Assembly: GCA_917880885.1 (NCBI GenBank)
Contig: OU862928.1
Location: 14,217,721 to 14,281,720 of the forward strand
Reading direction: 5' to 3'
Origin: Limnephilus marmoratus
Lineage: Eukaryota; Arthropoda; Insecta; Trichoptera; Limnephilidae
DNA: 64,000 nt
The notes under the pieces were generated by a model. It ran no database searches. It was not told the DNA's origin and saw only the letters and a program-made list of their open reading frames with translations. Position numbers and translations under genes: made by a program. The first letter of the stretch is position 1, and every line of letters starts with the position of its first letter. Positions 1-10,824 of the stretch are shown here, one piece after another.

Positions 1-720
1 AACCACTGAAGTGGACGATGGAGCTTTCCTTCAAGAAGTCGAATAATGCCAGACTTAGTTCCAGTATTAACTGCTGTTCCGTCAGTTCCGATAGCCACGA
101 TGCACGCTAAATCAATGGATTTTGCCACAAAATATGCAAACAATTTGTGAGCTATTGTTTTAGCATCACCGAACTTAACGCCTATGTGGCCAATGTATTG
201 TGAGCCAGGTTCTTTTAAAAGACTGGTATGTTCTTCTATCACAACTTTTCTGCGTCCACCCTACATGATTAATGTTTTATCCTTTCAACCTTCAAACGAT
301 ATGCAAACGCACGAATCAAAATGGGACTGATTGATGGCAGTCAGGCAGTGTGGTCCTAGTTTTGGCACGAGCACGTCGAATCTTATTAAGATCGACCACG
401 TTTGTTAGATTATCTGTTGTCACTAATCCAATATCTTGCATTGTAGCGCAGACGATGGCAGCACCCGCCCGATCAGAAAAACTGTATCGATCCAATGTTT
501 TGGATACAACAGATAGTCTACTGTCTGTTGAATTTATTACATAAGAAGAAGAAGTAGATGAAGCCAAGTATTGTTGGTCAGTTGGAAGATCAACGTTAGT
601 AAAACTTGAAACTGTACTGCGAGATGTGGACGGTTGATCTAAAGATGTTTGTTGCGTTTCTTGGTATAGTGCGCGAAAGTGGACTCAGCAATTTGTCAAA
701 TTTTCGCGGGATTCATAAAA
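1..720 (-). pseudogene. TAAGG-family transposon protein, copy A (partial, runs off left edge)
   Basis: Read on the minus strand, this encodes a Ser/Thr-rich stretch, then a block with SKTLDRYSFSDRAGAAIV and KIRRARAK (around 567-390), then EPGSQYIGHIG (around 220-190) and AIGTDGTAVNTG (around 110-75), ending at the window edge in KLHRPLQW. The same blocks in the same order occur in the copy at 42282-44904 and partly at 24600-25590, so this is one protein family. I know the family only as uncharacterised arthropod and cnidarian proteins. Here an in-frame TAG near 266 and a frame change near 320 break the reading frame, so this copy is probably dead. The C-terminal part lies outside the window. 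The GTDGT Asp followed by a distal Cys/His block resembles the first catalytic strand of RNase H-like transposases; that is inference. Confidence 0.75.
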
Positions 721-1945
721 AATATCAATTTTTTTAAATGTTATTATTTAAGACGCGGCAATTTTTATTCATTATGAAATGTAAAAGTAAAAATTAAAGT
801 ATTCATATTGACACAAAACTGTTTTAAAAAGGGTCAATTTTTTACCAGATTGTAAATAATTCAACTGCTTTGTGGCAGTACTTGTTATCAAATTTTTAAA
901 TTGATATTTTGTATGCTTAATTGTATGTACCTAGAGCATCTATTCCGCACCCCGCAAAAACTGATTTATAAAAATAAAAAATTTCCATACAATGGCGATC
1001 CACCCTATTATAAAACACAAATTCGAACTTCTTTTTATTTTGTGTCGAATCTATATTTAAACCAAGTAAACTTTCTTGATAAAAATTTGTATGTTTATTC
1101 AAAAATATCGTACATAAACATGACTTCCAATTAGAGTGTAAAACCGACTCTTTTCATAAATTCAATGCCGTTGCGGAGGCAGTTACCATAAAAAAATTGA
1201 ATAATATTTTACATGGCTTAAATTAAACCGAAAAGGCATCAAATTTTGACTCTTACATTACAGTCCAGTGAAAAAAAAGAATTCACTCCTACCTAGTTAT
1301 CATACTACATTTTATGACATGTTATAACCTTTTATACTTTTGTAATAAACAACAGTAATAGCAAATAACATTAGTTTCTTAAAACACCTTTCTCATACAA
1401 TTTACACCGTCCAACTATCTTTTTTCAGGTATAAAACATATTATATATATAGTATATATGTGGTATATATTTTTACTATATGTATATATGAATTATGTAT
1501 ATATATTGTCTCATTTTATGCCTTCTGTAAGAAAAGTACAATTAATTCCGGTGGTTTAAACTAAAAAAAAAACATGTTTCATAATATACACAAAATTACA
1601 AAATTTCATCAAAATTAACAAACTTTATGGCTTGTGCGGGAGACCTAAAATCCATATTTTATAAAAAAAAATCGTTTCTTACTTATTTTTATGGCCTAAT
1701 ATTACTGTTTTTTAACTTGGAATAAACACAAAAGTTACGATTTTATTTTTTTTAATTTTTAAAAAATTTGATATTTTTTGAACAAAATTTAAACTTTAGG
1801 CCTTGTGCGGGAGACCTAAACATTTTTTTTTAAATCCAAAACTTTTTGTGGTAAGTTGTGGTACCTAGTAGCAACTTTTTTTCAACTTGAAATTTGAAAA
1901 CAAAAAAAAAATTAATAATCGATACACCCTATTTATTATATTATT
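721..1945. other. AT-rich non-coding flank of copy A
   Basis: No supportable gene. The stretch is AT-rich with homopolymer runs. A motif reading CTTGTGCGGGAGACCTAAA occurs twice, near 1633 and 1803. A related motif (GCGCATAGGSCYTAAA) occurs twice upstream of copy B at 24330-24530 in the other orientation, which suggests subterminal sequence of the same transposon subfamily. No terminus or target-site duplication was recognised. Confidence 0.4.
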
Positions 1946-1959
1946 GTTTTGCATTATTC

Positions 1960-2515
1960 TCATTATTTTATTTTAGTTTTCTGTTTATTTTCCAAGATTT
2001 CATTTATTATTGTCCAAACTCTTTTAATGTCGTTCCCAGAGTCATCAAGTTTTTTTAAATAATATTTTTCTTTTAGTGTTTTTTATGAGATAAGCTAATT
2101 TATTTTCGAATTCTTTAAAATGATTATTTAGTTTTATGTCTAATGGTTTTTTTAGTATCTTTGCAAAGCCATTCTTTATGTCTAATAGACACAACAAGTC
2201 CATGTGTTATCCACGGTTTGATTTTATGAAATTTTTATGAGTTTCCTTTGTGAATAATTTTTTTAATCATTTATATATTTTTTTAGTCTATTTTCATACA
2301 TTTTACAGCACTCGTTGACATCATCATTTCGGAGTTTATCCAACCATTATTCAGAAGACAATTTATTTTTTAGAGATTCGATATTAATGACAGTTATTTC
2401 TTTATTATTTCTAGCAGTTTGTCCTTTATATTGATTTGTCGTCTGAAGTGAATTGTAATGTAGCAAAGTCATGTAATGGTCTGTTATTGAAGTTTTTAAA
2501 CCATGTTTAAAAAAC
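1960..2515 (-). mobile_element. LINE fragment, inverted 5' portion (pre-RT linker)
   Basis: The minus strand reads IKPWITHGLVVSIRHKEWL near 2225-2165, followed by basic, Lys-rich text with stops. This is the typical KPWIT..L..SI..K..L segment just before the reverse transcriptase domain of jockey/I-type LINEs. It abuts a sense-strand RT piece starting near 2527, giving an inverted-upstream, sense-downstream arrangement as left by twin priming. Stops show it is dead. Confidence 0.6.
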
Positions 2516-2526
2516 TATATGATGGA

Positions 2527-3640
2527 GCGTACACAGAGCGTTCAAATTAACAATAAAAAAAGCAAACCTCTCCTCATCAACCATGGAGTACCGCAAGCGT
2601 ACTAGGATCGATATTATTTCTAATATACATAAATGATATCGGTAGCCTAGGAACGCGAGGAAAAATCATAAGCTTTGCTGATGATACAGTAATTGTATTC
2701 AACGAAAAAGACTGGAGAAGTACCTTCAAAGAAGCGGAACATGGACTTGGTCTACTGCAAAACTGGCTTAAGAGAAATTCCCTTACACTTAATGTCAATA
2801 AAACAAAATATCTGACATTTTCTATAACAGCCAGAGGACAGCCAGAGGATGACTTTAATCTCAAATTACATACATGCCAAGAAAACATTCAAAATCAAGG
2901 CTTATCATGCCACTGTCCTACCATAGCACACTCCAAAAGTATCAAATATCTTGGTATTGAAATTGATGATAATATCCGATGGAACGCACACATTGAAGTA
3001 ATCACAAAAAAATTCACCAGGTACATTTACTTCTTTAGAGCCATCCGTAACATCCTCAACATAAACGACATTAAGAAAGTGTACTATGCTTTATGTCAAT
3101 CACAAATAGAGTACGGGATAACTGGATGGGGGTCTGCTTTGAGCACTCACACAGAGCGACTCAATATAGCCCAAAAAGGAGTACTGAAGACAATACTGAA
3201 AGTTCCGCTTAGAACTCCGACGAAAAAAATATTTAATAACTTTCAAGTCTTCAATGTACAGAAACTTCAATGTACATCTTTTGGACAGAGAAATAATAAA
3301 TTCCATGCTATAAAATTATACAATGCTCTACCAGATCAAATCAAAAATATAAAGGAAATTAATATATTTAAAACAAAAGTAAAAATATGGCTGAGAGATC
3401 AAAGTGATAATAAAATTACAAACATCATGAAGACGATATAAAGACAATCCATAACCAAATACAAATATTTTAAAAAACTACAGGCCACCTCAGAACAGGA
3501 AATCCTAGTGAGGAGGTCTGTGAAAAAAAAAATGAATCTATACTTATTATATACATCATACATACATGTACAAACCTTGTTGAAATTGAAATTGAATTGA
3601 AATTGAAATTGAATTGAAATTAATAAATAAAAAATAATAA
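2527..3640 (+). pseudogene. LINE reverse transcriptase, 5'-truncated
   Basis: The plus strand encodes an RT palm/thumb region: GVPQASVLGSILFLIYINDI, then ISFADDTVIVF (catalytic Asp pair), KYLGIEIDDNIRWNAHI and YGITGWGSA, ending with a stop near 3441. A 3' UTR and an A-rich/GAAATTGAATT tail run to about 3640. The frame is largely open from about 2530 to 3270 but lacks the endonuclease and the RT fingers, and a deletion near 3270 removes part of the C-terminal domain. Related RT tails occur at 5215-5950 and 51815-53128. It is a non-LTR retrotransposon remnant of the jockey/I-like assemblage; the exact clade is not assignable by eye. Confidence 0.8.
3575..3632 (+). repeat. 3' tail microsatellite of LINE, (GAAATTGAATT)n-like
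   Basis: Alternating GAAATT and GAATT units follow the LINE 3' UTR and pass into an A-rich stretch. LINEs of this type often end in short tandem repeats that come from the target-primed reverse transcription start site. The position directly after the RT stop and 3' UTR supports that reading. Confidence 0.6.
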
Positions 3641-3880
3641 AAAAAACATAAATTCCGGTCATCTCGATCTTATCTTTACAGATTCTTCTAGTGTTAATGT
3701 TTATATGCCTCTGATGAAATGATTCTCCCAATCGATAAATACCAACCCCCCTAATAATCATTTACCTCAATCCTTGTGTTAAGGTAATTGACCCCATGGT
3801 TGTCAAATGAAATTTTGAAAAAACAGATAACCCGAACATTATAGAATTTTTATCTACTAATAATTGGGCTTATGATCTCA

Positions 3881-4149
3881 CTTGTAAAAGCACAAGTTTA
3901 AATGAGGCCTTAGAATATTTTTACAATGCAATTTATCAATCATCATCAATTTATCAATCATCATCAAAAATATTATACTTCTAAATTCCTTAAATGGTTC
4001 GATTCTGAACTAATTAATTTAATATATGATAAAAAAATTGTCCACAAACGTTATAAAATAAATAGAAAGCTAGATGATTATATCGCATTCTCTGTTTTGC
4101 GTAAAGATTGTACAAGGAAATCAAAAGTATGTTTTAAGAAATACTCCAG
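3881..4149 (+). pseudogene. LINE fragment (pre-RT linker), duplicate 1
   Basis: Encodes KFLKWFDSELINLIYDKK, then VHKRYK, LDDYIAFSVLRKDCTRK and CFKKYS. This is the region between endonuclease and RT in jockey-like LINEs (K-x-P-W-F/S-x-E-L…K…L.KR…Y..FS.LR..CK). A short insertion duplicates the ATTTATCAATCATCATCA unit near 3937. The fragment stops abruptly at the TG of the inserted LTR at 4150. A second, more decayed copy of the same LINE region lies immediately after the LTR. Confidence 0.65.
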
Positions 4150-4887
4150 TGTGGAGCGTCCCGAGAAGGGGACACCTACCTTCTGCTCTCGGCCAGTTCA
4201 ATACGCTCGGCAGAACGGGTGAAACTCTCCTCGTCAGGGTCGTAGATAGCTAAAAGGGGGGAGGGGATGTACATGGTTAATGGCCAACTCTCGTCCACGT
4301 GGTTCGTCAAATGAAAGAGACTTCTAGGATGAAACAAAACTGTATTGTCTGGGGTACACAATTACAACAATTAGCAAAAACCACCACATAAATTAACAAT
4401 CACAAATCAACAATTGGGCCTGGCTAAAAAGTATCCTACGTAAATTTCTCTCCATTCTCCCTGGGGGTGATATTACGGTTCACGTGAACTAATGGGGACA
4501 CATTCTAAATGAGGGGACTTCGTTACTCACGGCCGTGGGCAGCATCAGGAGGCAGGGGGTCCAGGGTCAGGTCTGCGCAGGTAGCAGTGGGAGTGCAAGG
4601 TCAGCGGGCCATGGGAACAACACAGGGGGGCCCGCGACCGGTTCGGTTATATTACCGTTAAGTTCGAGCTTTTACAAGGCCGCTGCCAAAGCGGAAACTC
4701 CGCGGGATTAATTGGGTGCGCGTCACGCGCGGCCTGTCGTAACGATGGCCCGGAGAGTTCTGTGGGGAGCGGGAGCGCGAGTTCTCACAGGAGGCGTGCG
4801 GGCAGGGGGAAAGAAGGGGTGAACGAGGGGTACACTCGCCGCACGGCGGGACTGTGACGTCATACTCCTGTAGAGCGCATCGTAACA
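4150..4887. mobile_element. Solo LTR, 738 bp, TG...CA
   Basis: A GC-rich block begins TGTGGAGCGTCC and ends GCATCGTAACA, contrasting sharply with the AT-rich LINE text on both sides. TG/CA ends and lack of coding capacity fit a solo LTR. The flanks (…ACTCCAG on the left, AAGCACAAG on the right) are not a target-site duplication but different positions of the same LINE, which is duplicated on either side. No second copy of this LTR is in the window, so family and orientation are unknown. Confidence 0.55.
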
Positions 4888-5214
4888 AAGCACAAGTTTA
4901 AATGAGGCCTCAGAATATTTTTACAATGCAATTTATCAATCAATCGATAGCTTTGTTCCCCTTCAAAAACATTATACTTCTAAATTCCCTAAATGATTCG
5001 ATTCTGAACTAATTAATTCAACATATGATAAAAAATTGTCCACAAACGTTAAAAAATAAATAGAACGCTAGATAATTATATCGCATTCTCTGTTTTGCGT
5101 AAAAATTGTACAAGGAAATCGAAAGTATGTTTTAAAAAATACTCCAACAATGTTGAAAGTTCTATTTTAATAAATGACAACATGTTGAAAACAATGACAA
5201 CATTTTATCTGATA
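4888..5214 (+). pseudogene. LINE fragment (pre-RT linker), duplicate 2
   Basis: Starts with the same AAGCACAAGTTTAAATGAGG text that precedes duplicate 1 (3888 onward) and runs through the same WFDSEL/YDKK/CTRKSKVCFKKY region, with a stop replacing the Trp codon and several single-base deletions. It continues further than duplicate 1 (NNVESSILINDNML), because duplicate 1 is cut by the LTR. It is more decayed than duplicate 1. Confidence 0.6.
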
Positions 5215-5950
5215 AACTCTAATTTACCGAAAACTCACTCAACAAATGTTATAATGTTGAGGTTTTTGAGTGAGACTGGTATTTTATTGTAGAGTTTAAT
5301 GCCATAATATAAGAAGCTTTTTTTCCCAAATGTTGTGTTAGTAGTTACTTGTTGGATAAGTTTTTGACCATGAGATCTAGTGTTTCTAATCTACGTATTA
5401 GTTGTTATTTCTTGGGTTTTGTACTTATGAATGTAAATGAATATAGTTTTAGAATATAGTTGTTTAATTGACACGATGTTAAGATTGTTGAAGATTTCGT
5501 CAGTGCTAGTTCTTACAGGAACTTTCAGTATAATTTTCATTATGGCTTTTTGAGTTTTAATTAGTGGATTTAGTATGTTTTTATTTGCACTGCCCCATCC
5601 GATAATACCGTATTCTAACAGTGATTGGCAGAGAACCATGTAAATCTCGATTAAGTCTTTTTTAATGAGGATATTCCTGATAGTTTTGAAAAAATAACTT
5701 ACTTTTTTAATTTTATTATTTAAATACGTAATGTGTTCGGTCCATTTTAAGTTTTGGTCAATTTTTAGACCCAGATACATTATATGGTCAACGTTTTCTA
5801 ATGAGGGACAATCACAATTCTCATTTAGGTGATGCGGGCTGTGGATTTTCAAGTTCAGGTTATCTTCAGAGTTTTTCTTATTTTTTATTTTTAAAATGAT
5901 GAATTTGGTTTTATTAGCATTAAGTGTAAGTAAATAGTAATAATGAATGA
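5215..5950 (-). pseudogene. LINE RT C-terminal fragment
   Basis: On the minus strand: LLTLNANKTKFIILKI, then an open stretch of 153 codons with HIMYLGLKIDQNLKWTEHI, YGIIGWGSA and KTQKAIMKIILKVPVRT, then decayed text (GKKASYIMALNS) towards 5215. These are the post-YADD thumb and C-terminal motifs of the same LINE assemblage as 2527-3640. The fragment is truncated at both ends; no catalytic Asp pair is present. Confidence 0.7.
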
Positions 5951-7262
5951 GAAATCATTTTATTTTATTTCGATTTTCTTTTCTTTATTGTTTTTTATTG
6001 TTCTTATTCCAAAAGCATACAACGAGTAATTAAGTAAAAATTAATGTGTTTTGATTATTTTGTGCTGCTCGTAGGTATATGAATTGTTATACCTACGAGT
6101 TCTCTAAAGTCATCCATGTGGAATTAGCTTTAGATGTATTTCTATTTTTTTACATTGAGTTTATGCTTTATTTGTATATTTTTTAATCTTTTTTATTTAT
6201 TTTATACTGTTGTTATAAATGAAATTTATATTTGATAAGTAAAAGCCCAATAGGACGTCAATAAATAATAAATTTATTTATGGCCCATCCTGTATGTCTA
6301 CGCATTTCACTTGAATCTATTTATGTTTATGCACTTCGATATACAAGTTACAAATAACTACTTATTCGGAAAAAGCTGTTACTGAGAATTCAACATCAAT
6401 TTCATCTGAACCATCCCATAGAAATTCTCAGTTACGTGGAATATGCGGCGAGCGGCGGAACGGGCATGGTATTTCTATCCCGTTCTAAAAAACTTCCGAT
6501 CGCGCGACCGTCTTTTAAGGGCCCGCAACTCGAATTTCTACCGATTTCTTACATATCTCCCATAAACACGTTAAGTTTTAAAGCTCGTAAAAAGAGATAT
6601 GTTTTTTTGAAGATAATATCTAGATATTGCCCGCACCGAAACGCAAATTATATTAAATTCTCTCGATAGAAAAAAATCGCAAAGTATGCTCCAAAAATTT
6701 TTATAAACACGTTTGTTTCAGTTATACAACGTGTCCGAAAACTCGTAGTACAAGCGGAAAACTGGTGAATCCTCATCACATTTGGAGTCGATTTTGTAGT
6801 ATAATTTTTTTTTATTTGAGCTTTCGTTTTCGAGTAAATCGATTCAGAAGTTGATTTTTTTTTTTGGTGAAATTCTCATAAATTATTACTGACTATCATA
6901 GTACCTAACTAAAAAAAACTATTTAAAAGAAAACAAACAAAGAAATCCGGATTTAAAGCATTATTTTGGAATTATCCATAATTTTATTCCCTATTTTTCG
7001 GTCATTTCACGGTTAAAAACAGCTGGCCTAATATTATTTTCGCGCTTTCGTCAGAGTGCAATGCGAAATTTGCTGTCTCTTTCTGCGCTCGGTTTGATGA
7101 ACACAATTAGAAGAGGTAAGCTACGTTTTTCAAAAAATGACTTGACCTTGAACTGTGAGCTCACGAACCAAATTCTTTACCCGAGAAGCATACGGATGCA
7201 AGTCCAAAAAGGTAATTGTTCAGGAGAGCCAAAAAACTATTTTTCTGTAACTATGGTCTCAT
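5951..7262. other. Unassigned repeat-like region
   Basis: No recognisable gene. A 77-codon open frame at 6436-6669 (+) has no motif I can name. Around 6730-6785 the text CTCGTAGTACAAGCGGAAAA (with flanks) reappears inverted near 20660-20715, so this is part of a dispersed repeat. A segment at 7180-7210 (CATACGGATGCAAGTCCAAA) reappears inverted near 8205-8240. Confidence 0.4.
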
Positions 7263-7815
7263 AACTGCTAACCCTGTACAAATCGCAAGTGCGCCCCACG
7301 GTTGAATTTGGCAGCCACCTCTGGTCTGGAGCTCCAAAATACCTGAAAAATACCCTCGACTCTGTGCAGAAACGGGCGGTCCGTTTGATAGATTCTCCCA
7401 TCTTAACAGACGGATTGCAATCTTTAGAGCACAGGCGTCGGGTGGGAATGCTATCCTTGTTCTACCGGTATTACAATGTAAGATGCTCTGAGGAACTAGC
7501 ATCATTGATCCCTTCGGCACCGGTGCATAGTCGGGAAACACGCCAAACGCGTGCCCAACATTTGTACACAGTTGACACTTGTCACATGAGAACGGGTCGT
7601 TTCTTCGACTCGTTCTTGTGTTCAACAGCTCGGCTGTGGAATGATTTGCCGGCCTCTGTGTTTCCTCCTTCCTACAACATGGGTCTCTTCAAGACTAATT
7701 TTCATTCCTTCCTCTCCTCAAAAAGACCCTCCACACAGCATCCCAGATGACATAGGCCCTGAGGGAAATTATTTTCCTCAGGGCCTCCTGTGCGGAGTTA
7801 ATGTAAAAAAAATAC
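7263..7815 (+). pseudogene. LINE 3' end (jockey/R1-like C-terminal domain)
   Basis: Open for about 150 codons: QVRPTVEFGSHLWSGAPKYL, VQKRAVRLIDSP, RRRVGMLSLFYRYY, FFDSFLCSTARLWNDLPASV and FKTNFHSFLSSKRPS, then a stop at 7750. This is the C-terminal, post-RT domain (..R..EY.SHLW.GAP, Q.RA.R.I., T..LWN.LP..VFP..Y....FK) common in insect LINEs. It is 5'-truncated just before LLTLYKSQV. A second copy lies inverted at 58303-58885. The 3' UTR contains a GGCCCTGAGG...CCTCAGGGCC hairpin and an A-run, also present at the 3' ends of the SINE copies. Confidence 0.8.
7755..7785 (+). repeat. Stem-loop in LINE 3' UTR
   Basis: Arms GGCCCTGAGG and CCTCAGGGCC around an AT-rich loop, 20-30 bases before the A-rich 3' end. 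The same hairpin is found at 58335-58365 in the other LINE copy and, with some decay, at 60150-60185 in a SINE. A conserved 3' hairpin shared by LINE and SINE is the expected recognition signal for the LINE reverse transcriptase (inference). Confidence 0.6.
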
Positions 7816-8375
7816 TAATAATAACTTCTTCGGATATCCGTGCTGATAGATAACAAAAAAAGTAATTATTAAATCAATTAGTTTTGTTTTAAAAACGAGC
7901 AAATGAATCGAAATATTTTATAGTAAAGCCTTTAAAAATAGTTGTTGCTGACTTGAGTCAAACAAAAACATGGACTTGAGTCCTACTGCCTCTAATTGAA
8001 GTGGACTAATTTGTTATGACATGTGGTGTATTATGAAAGGAATAAAGTCCATGGAACATCCTTCTGCTTCTAAGATAGTTGTTGCATCATGGTACTTGCA
8101 TCCATACGCAATTTTGAAAATCCTATTTTTCTTTATGACAGGACTCTTTCTGCCACTGATAAACATGATAATTTACTTCAAGTCTGCATCAAAAACTCAT
8201 TTCTTCGAATTTTGGACTTGCATTCGTATAATCCTCGGGTACACAAACAAACATGGTCGCCAACAATGGTCGCATGGTACAGTAGTATTCGAAACGAATG
8301 TGAACAAGGTTATTATCATTTTTTTAATAATGTAATAATTAGATTTAAAAAAATAGTATAAAGCTAATTTTTTCT
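7816..8375 (+). other. Unrecognised region with one open frame (8089-8361)
   Basis: The 90-codon frame at 8089-8361 contains SATDKHDNLLQVCIKNSFLR and PTMVAWYSSIRNECEQGYYHF. The composition looks protein-like, but I do not recognise a family and it lies directly beside the inverted-repeat element at 8376. It could be a remnant of a transposon gene. No splice sites were convincing. Confidence 0.25.
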
Positions 8376-9831
8376 CCATCGACTACTACCATTTAGACAA
8401 GTGCTTAGCCAAAAATCACCGCCCCTACCCCCCTTGCTTCCCCCCCTGTGCCCCCACAAACATGAAGAGTGTAAGGGTTTCATAAATCACGTCCATCTCG
8501 ATTACTAAACAACATATTGGATTGCAATTTTTTATATTCTCTTTGCTGTAACATTGTTTACAATTAATGTCCAGTTAACTTCCGTCGTAACTTTTACCGT
8601 TTGTTTTGTAATTCGTATGAAAGGGTAAATTTTTTTGGCACGTAATTTTACTTTTTGTCACAGAACTTTTTGCGTCGACATTTTATGAAAAAATATTTCC
8701 TACAAAAGTTTTAGCTCCTACAATAGTTGATAAAAGGCAGATCGGTCTGTAATTGCTCATCTCATTTTTGTCTCCTTTTTTAAATATCGGAAATTATTGA
8801 CGAACCTTTCGAAGTCTTCATTTGACATCTTTGTTTGTACGCTCAACATTTGTTTTAAGTGTATTTGTGCGGATTTGGCGTAGAGAAAATGACCAGCAGC
8901 ATGCAAATACGGTATCATTTGCTTGACTGTATTAATGTGCAAATTCCAATCGCCTGTTCTCTCCACCAGAATAAAGTCTAAAACCAAATTCACCAATTTA
9001 AACTCTTGTAGCCACAGTTTTGAATTTCTACTAGTTTTAACCAAATCTTCACACACTTCTTCTAGTCTTGTCATTATTTCGTTTGTTTTAGTGCACTAAA
9101 GCTATGTGGAAATCGTGAACGTGAAATAATCGTGTTAGTGAGGGTTATTCTTAATGGAGCTAGTTTATATTCCATTCAATAAATAAAGTAATAGATTTTA
9201 AATACTATGGCATTTTTATGACTGAAATACTAGGGCATTTTTAGTTGCTGAAACTTGAACTGATACCAGTAAGCATAATTTCACTTCTTCAGTAAAACCA
9301 AAATTTAAAACAATTGACAAAAAATACAATTAATGAGTTAAACATCACACATGAGTAGTGCGGTAATGAATCGGCTGCCGCGGAGCGATGCAGAGATGGT
9401 GAACCAAGCATTCACGGTTGATATCTGGCGTTTTCTAGCCATAAAGTACACATAAAAATATATAATTTTATAGCTCATAGAAAGGGCTACAATCTTTGTA
9501 GGAAATATTTCTTCATAAAATGTCGGTCTGAAAAGTTCTGTGACAAAATGTAAAATTACATACCAAAAAATATACAATTTTTTACCTTTTCATACGAATG
9601 ACAAACAAACGGTAAAAGTTACGACGAAAGTTAACTGAACATAAATTGTAGACAATGTTACAATAAAGAAAATAAAAAAATTGCAACCCGATATGTTGTT
9701 TAGTAATTGAGATAGACGCGATTTACGAAATCCTTACAATTTTCATGTTTGGGGGGCACAGGGGGTGGAGCAAGGGGGGTAGAGGCGGGGACTTTTGGCT
9801 AAACACTTGTCTAAATGGTAGTAGTCGATGG
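8376..9831. mobile_element. Inverted-repeat DNA element with ~350 bp arms
   Basis: The left arm (8376-8722) and right arm (9486-9831) are inverted copies starting CCATCGACTACTACCATT, at about 80-85% identity by eye, through a G/C-rich ACCCCCCTTGC tract and further shared text to about 8720. The centre (8723-9485) contains a minus-strand coding remnant (8757-9074). No clear target-site duplication was seen (TTTTTCT on the left, TGATTCA on the right). Long inverted arms with a central gene remnant fit a foldback-type or deleted TIR transposon. Confidence 0.65.
8757..9074 (-). pseudogene. Transposon-borne conserved domain remnant (RTGDW...HAAGH...YAKSA)
   Basis: A 105-codon frame reads LWLQEFKLVNLVLDFILVE, then RTGDWNLHINTVKQMIPYLH, then AAGHFLYAKSAQIHLKQM. 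From memory, a motif of the form RTG(D/N)W.LH...V..M(I/L)P...AAGH..Y.KSA..YLQ.M recurs in large uncharacterised, repeat-associated proteins of arthropods and other animals. The start Met at 9074 may not be native, because the protein is probably truncated on both sides by deletion between the inverted repeats. Function unknown. Confidence 0.6.
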
Positions 9832-10824
9832 TGATTCAACTGGTGTTTTACGACATAGGCTGACTGGACTATTAATTATATTCCACCGCCATGGGAGGAA
9901 TGAATTCATGCGTCCGTCACTCCTGGATACACTGACTCTCAGATTCCTACCAATCCCTCATACCCTTGGTAGGTATACCTCTTTTTGTTTGATGTCCGCA
10001 ATAATTAACTAATTAACTCTGCAACAATCATGTGAAATCAGTGGTGTATCTGGGGTTCCAGGCTATCCCATCCCGCCCCATGCTATCCCACTACGCCCCC
10101 CCCCCCTCCCGTTGAGGTAAATATGATCGCGACAATACGCTGAAAAACTGTTCAAGATTTGGTGAGATTTTGATGGACTCCCCCCCCCCCCCCCATTTTG
10201 AGGTCACGTAATTAATGTAAAATGCGTGAGTAACTTAACAAAAATGCAAATAAGACGTAAATTTAACCTAGGACTACAAAGGCCGATTAATTCTAAGTGA
10301 TAAGTTATAGGACAAAATTAACTCGTACCGTATTTAAACTAGAAAGTTGGTTTATAATTTCATATTATCGTTGAAAGTTATTGTTTTGATTAAAAGTGAA
10401 AAAATAAGTAAATAAACTAATAAAAAAATAAGTGAATTAAGAAAATAAAACAATACTCAATCATAAATGTCGTAAGTGAGTTCAAAACTGCAAATTTGGA
10501 ATGTTAAATAAATTAAAAATAATATTCCCAGTGTTCAGCGCAAATTGAACACTACTGCATGGGGAACACGATTCGACTGACCATAGCAAGTCAATGGGAC
10601 ACGGGAACACCCGAATCCGGGAGAAATATTTGTTTTTACGCAGTTTAGTATGTGTCTTGATATCGTTGACATCCCTTTGTGTTTTCAAACTTTAAAAGTG
10701 AATATTTGTGAATAACAGTAATTAATTTCGCCGGTTTTTAACAAACTTTTGTGTTATTTTCATATTTAGAATATTGTGGATTATAATGGAATACACCAAC
10801 GCATGTTAATAAGTTTTTTGTGAT
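9832..10824. other. Non-coding; SINE fragment and poly-C tracts
   Basis: Around 9885-9965 a stretch (CGCCATGGGAGGAATGAATT, CGTCCGTCACTCCTGGATAC, ATCCCTCATACCCTT) matches the middle of the GC-rich SINE found at 57601 and 59594. Poly-C runs lie at 10097-10110 and 10181-10194. The second is followed by GAGGTCACGTA, similar to the MITE at 59629. The rest is AT-rich with no supported gene. Confidence 0.45.

Noticed and set aside
3399..3761. Minus-strand 120-codon open frame
   Set aside because: It lies across the LINE C-terminus and its GAAATTGAATT tail; the translation is low-complexity (FQFQFNFNFN).
4658..4888. Open frame in the GC-rich block
   Set aside because: It lies inside the solo LTR; GC-rich sequence yields long frames by chance and no motif is present.
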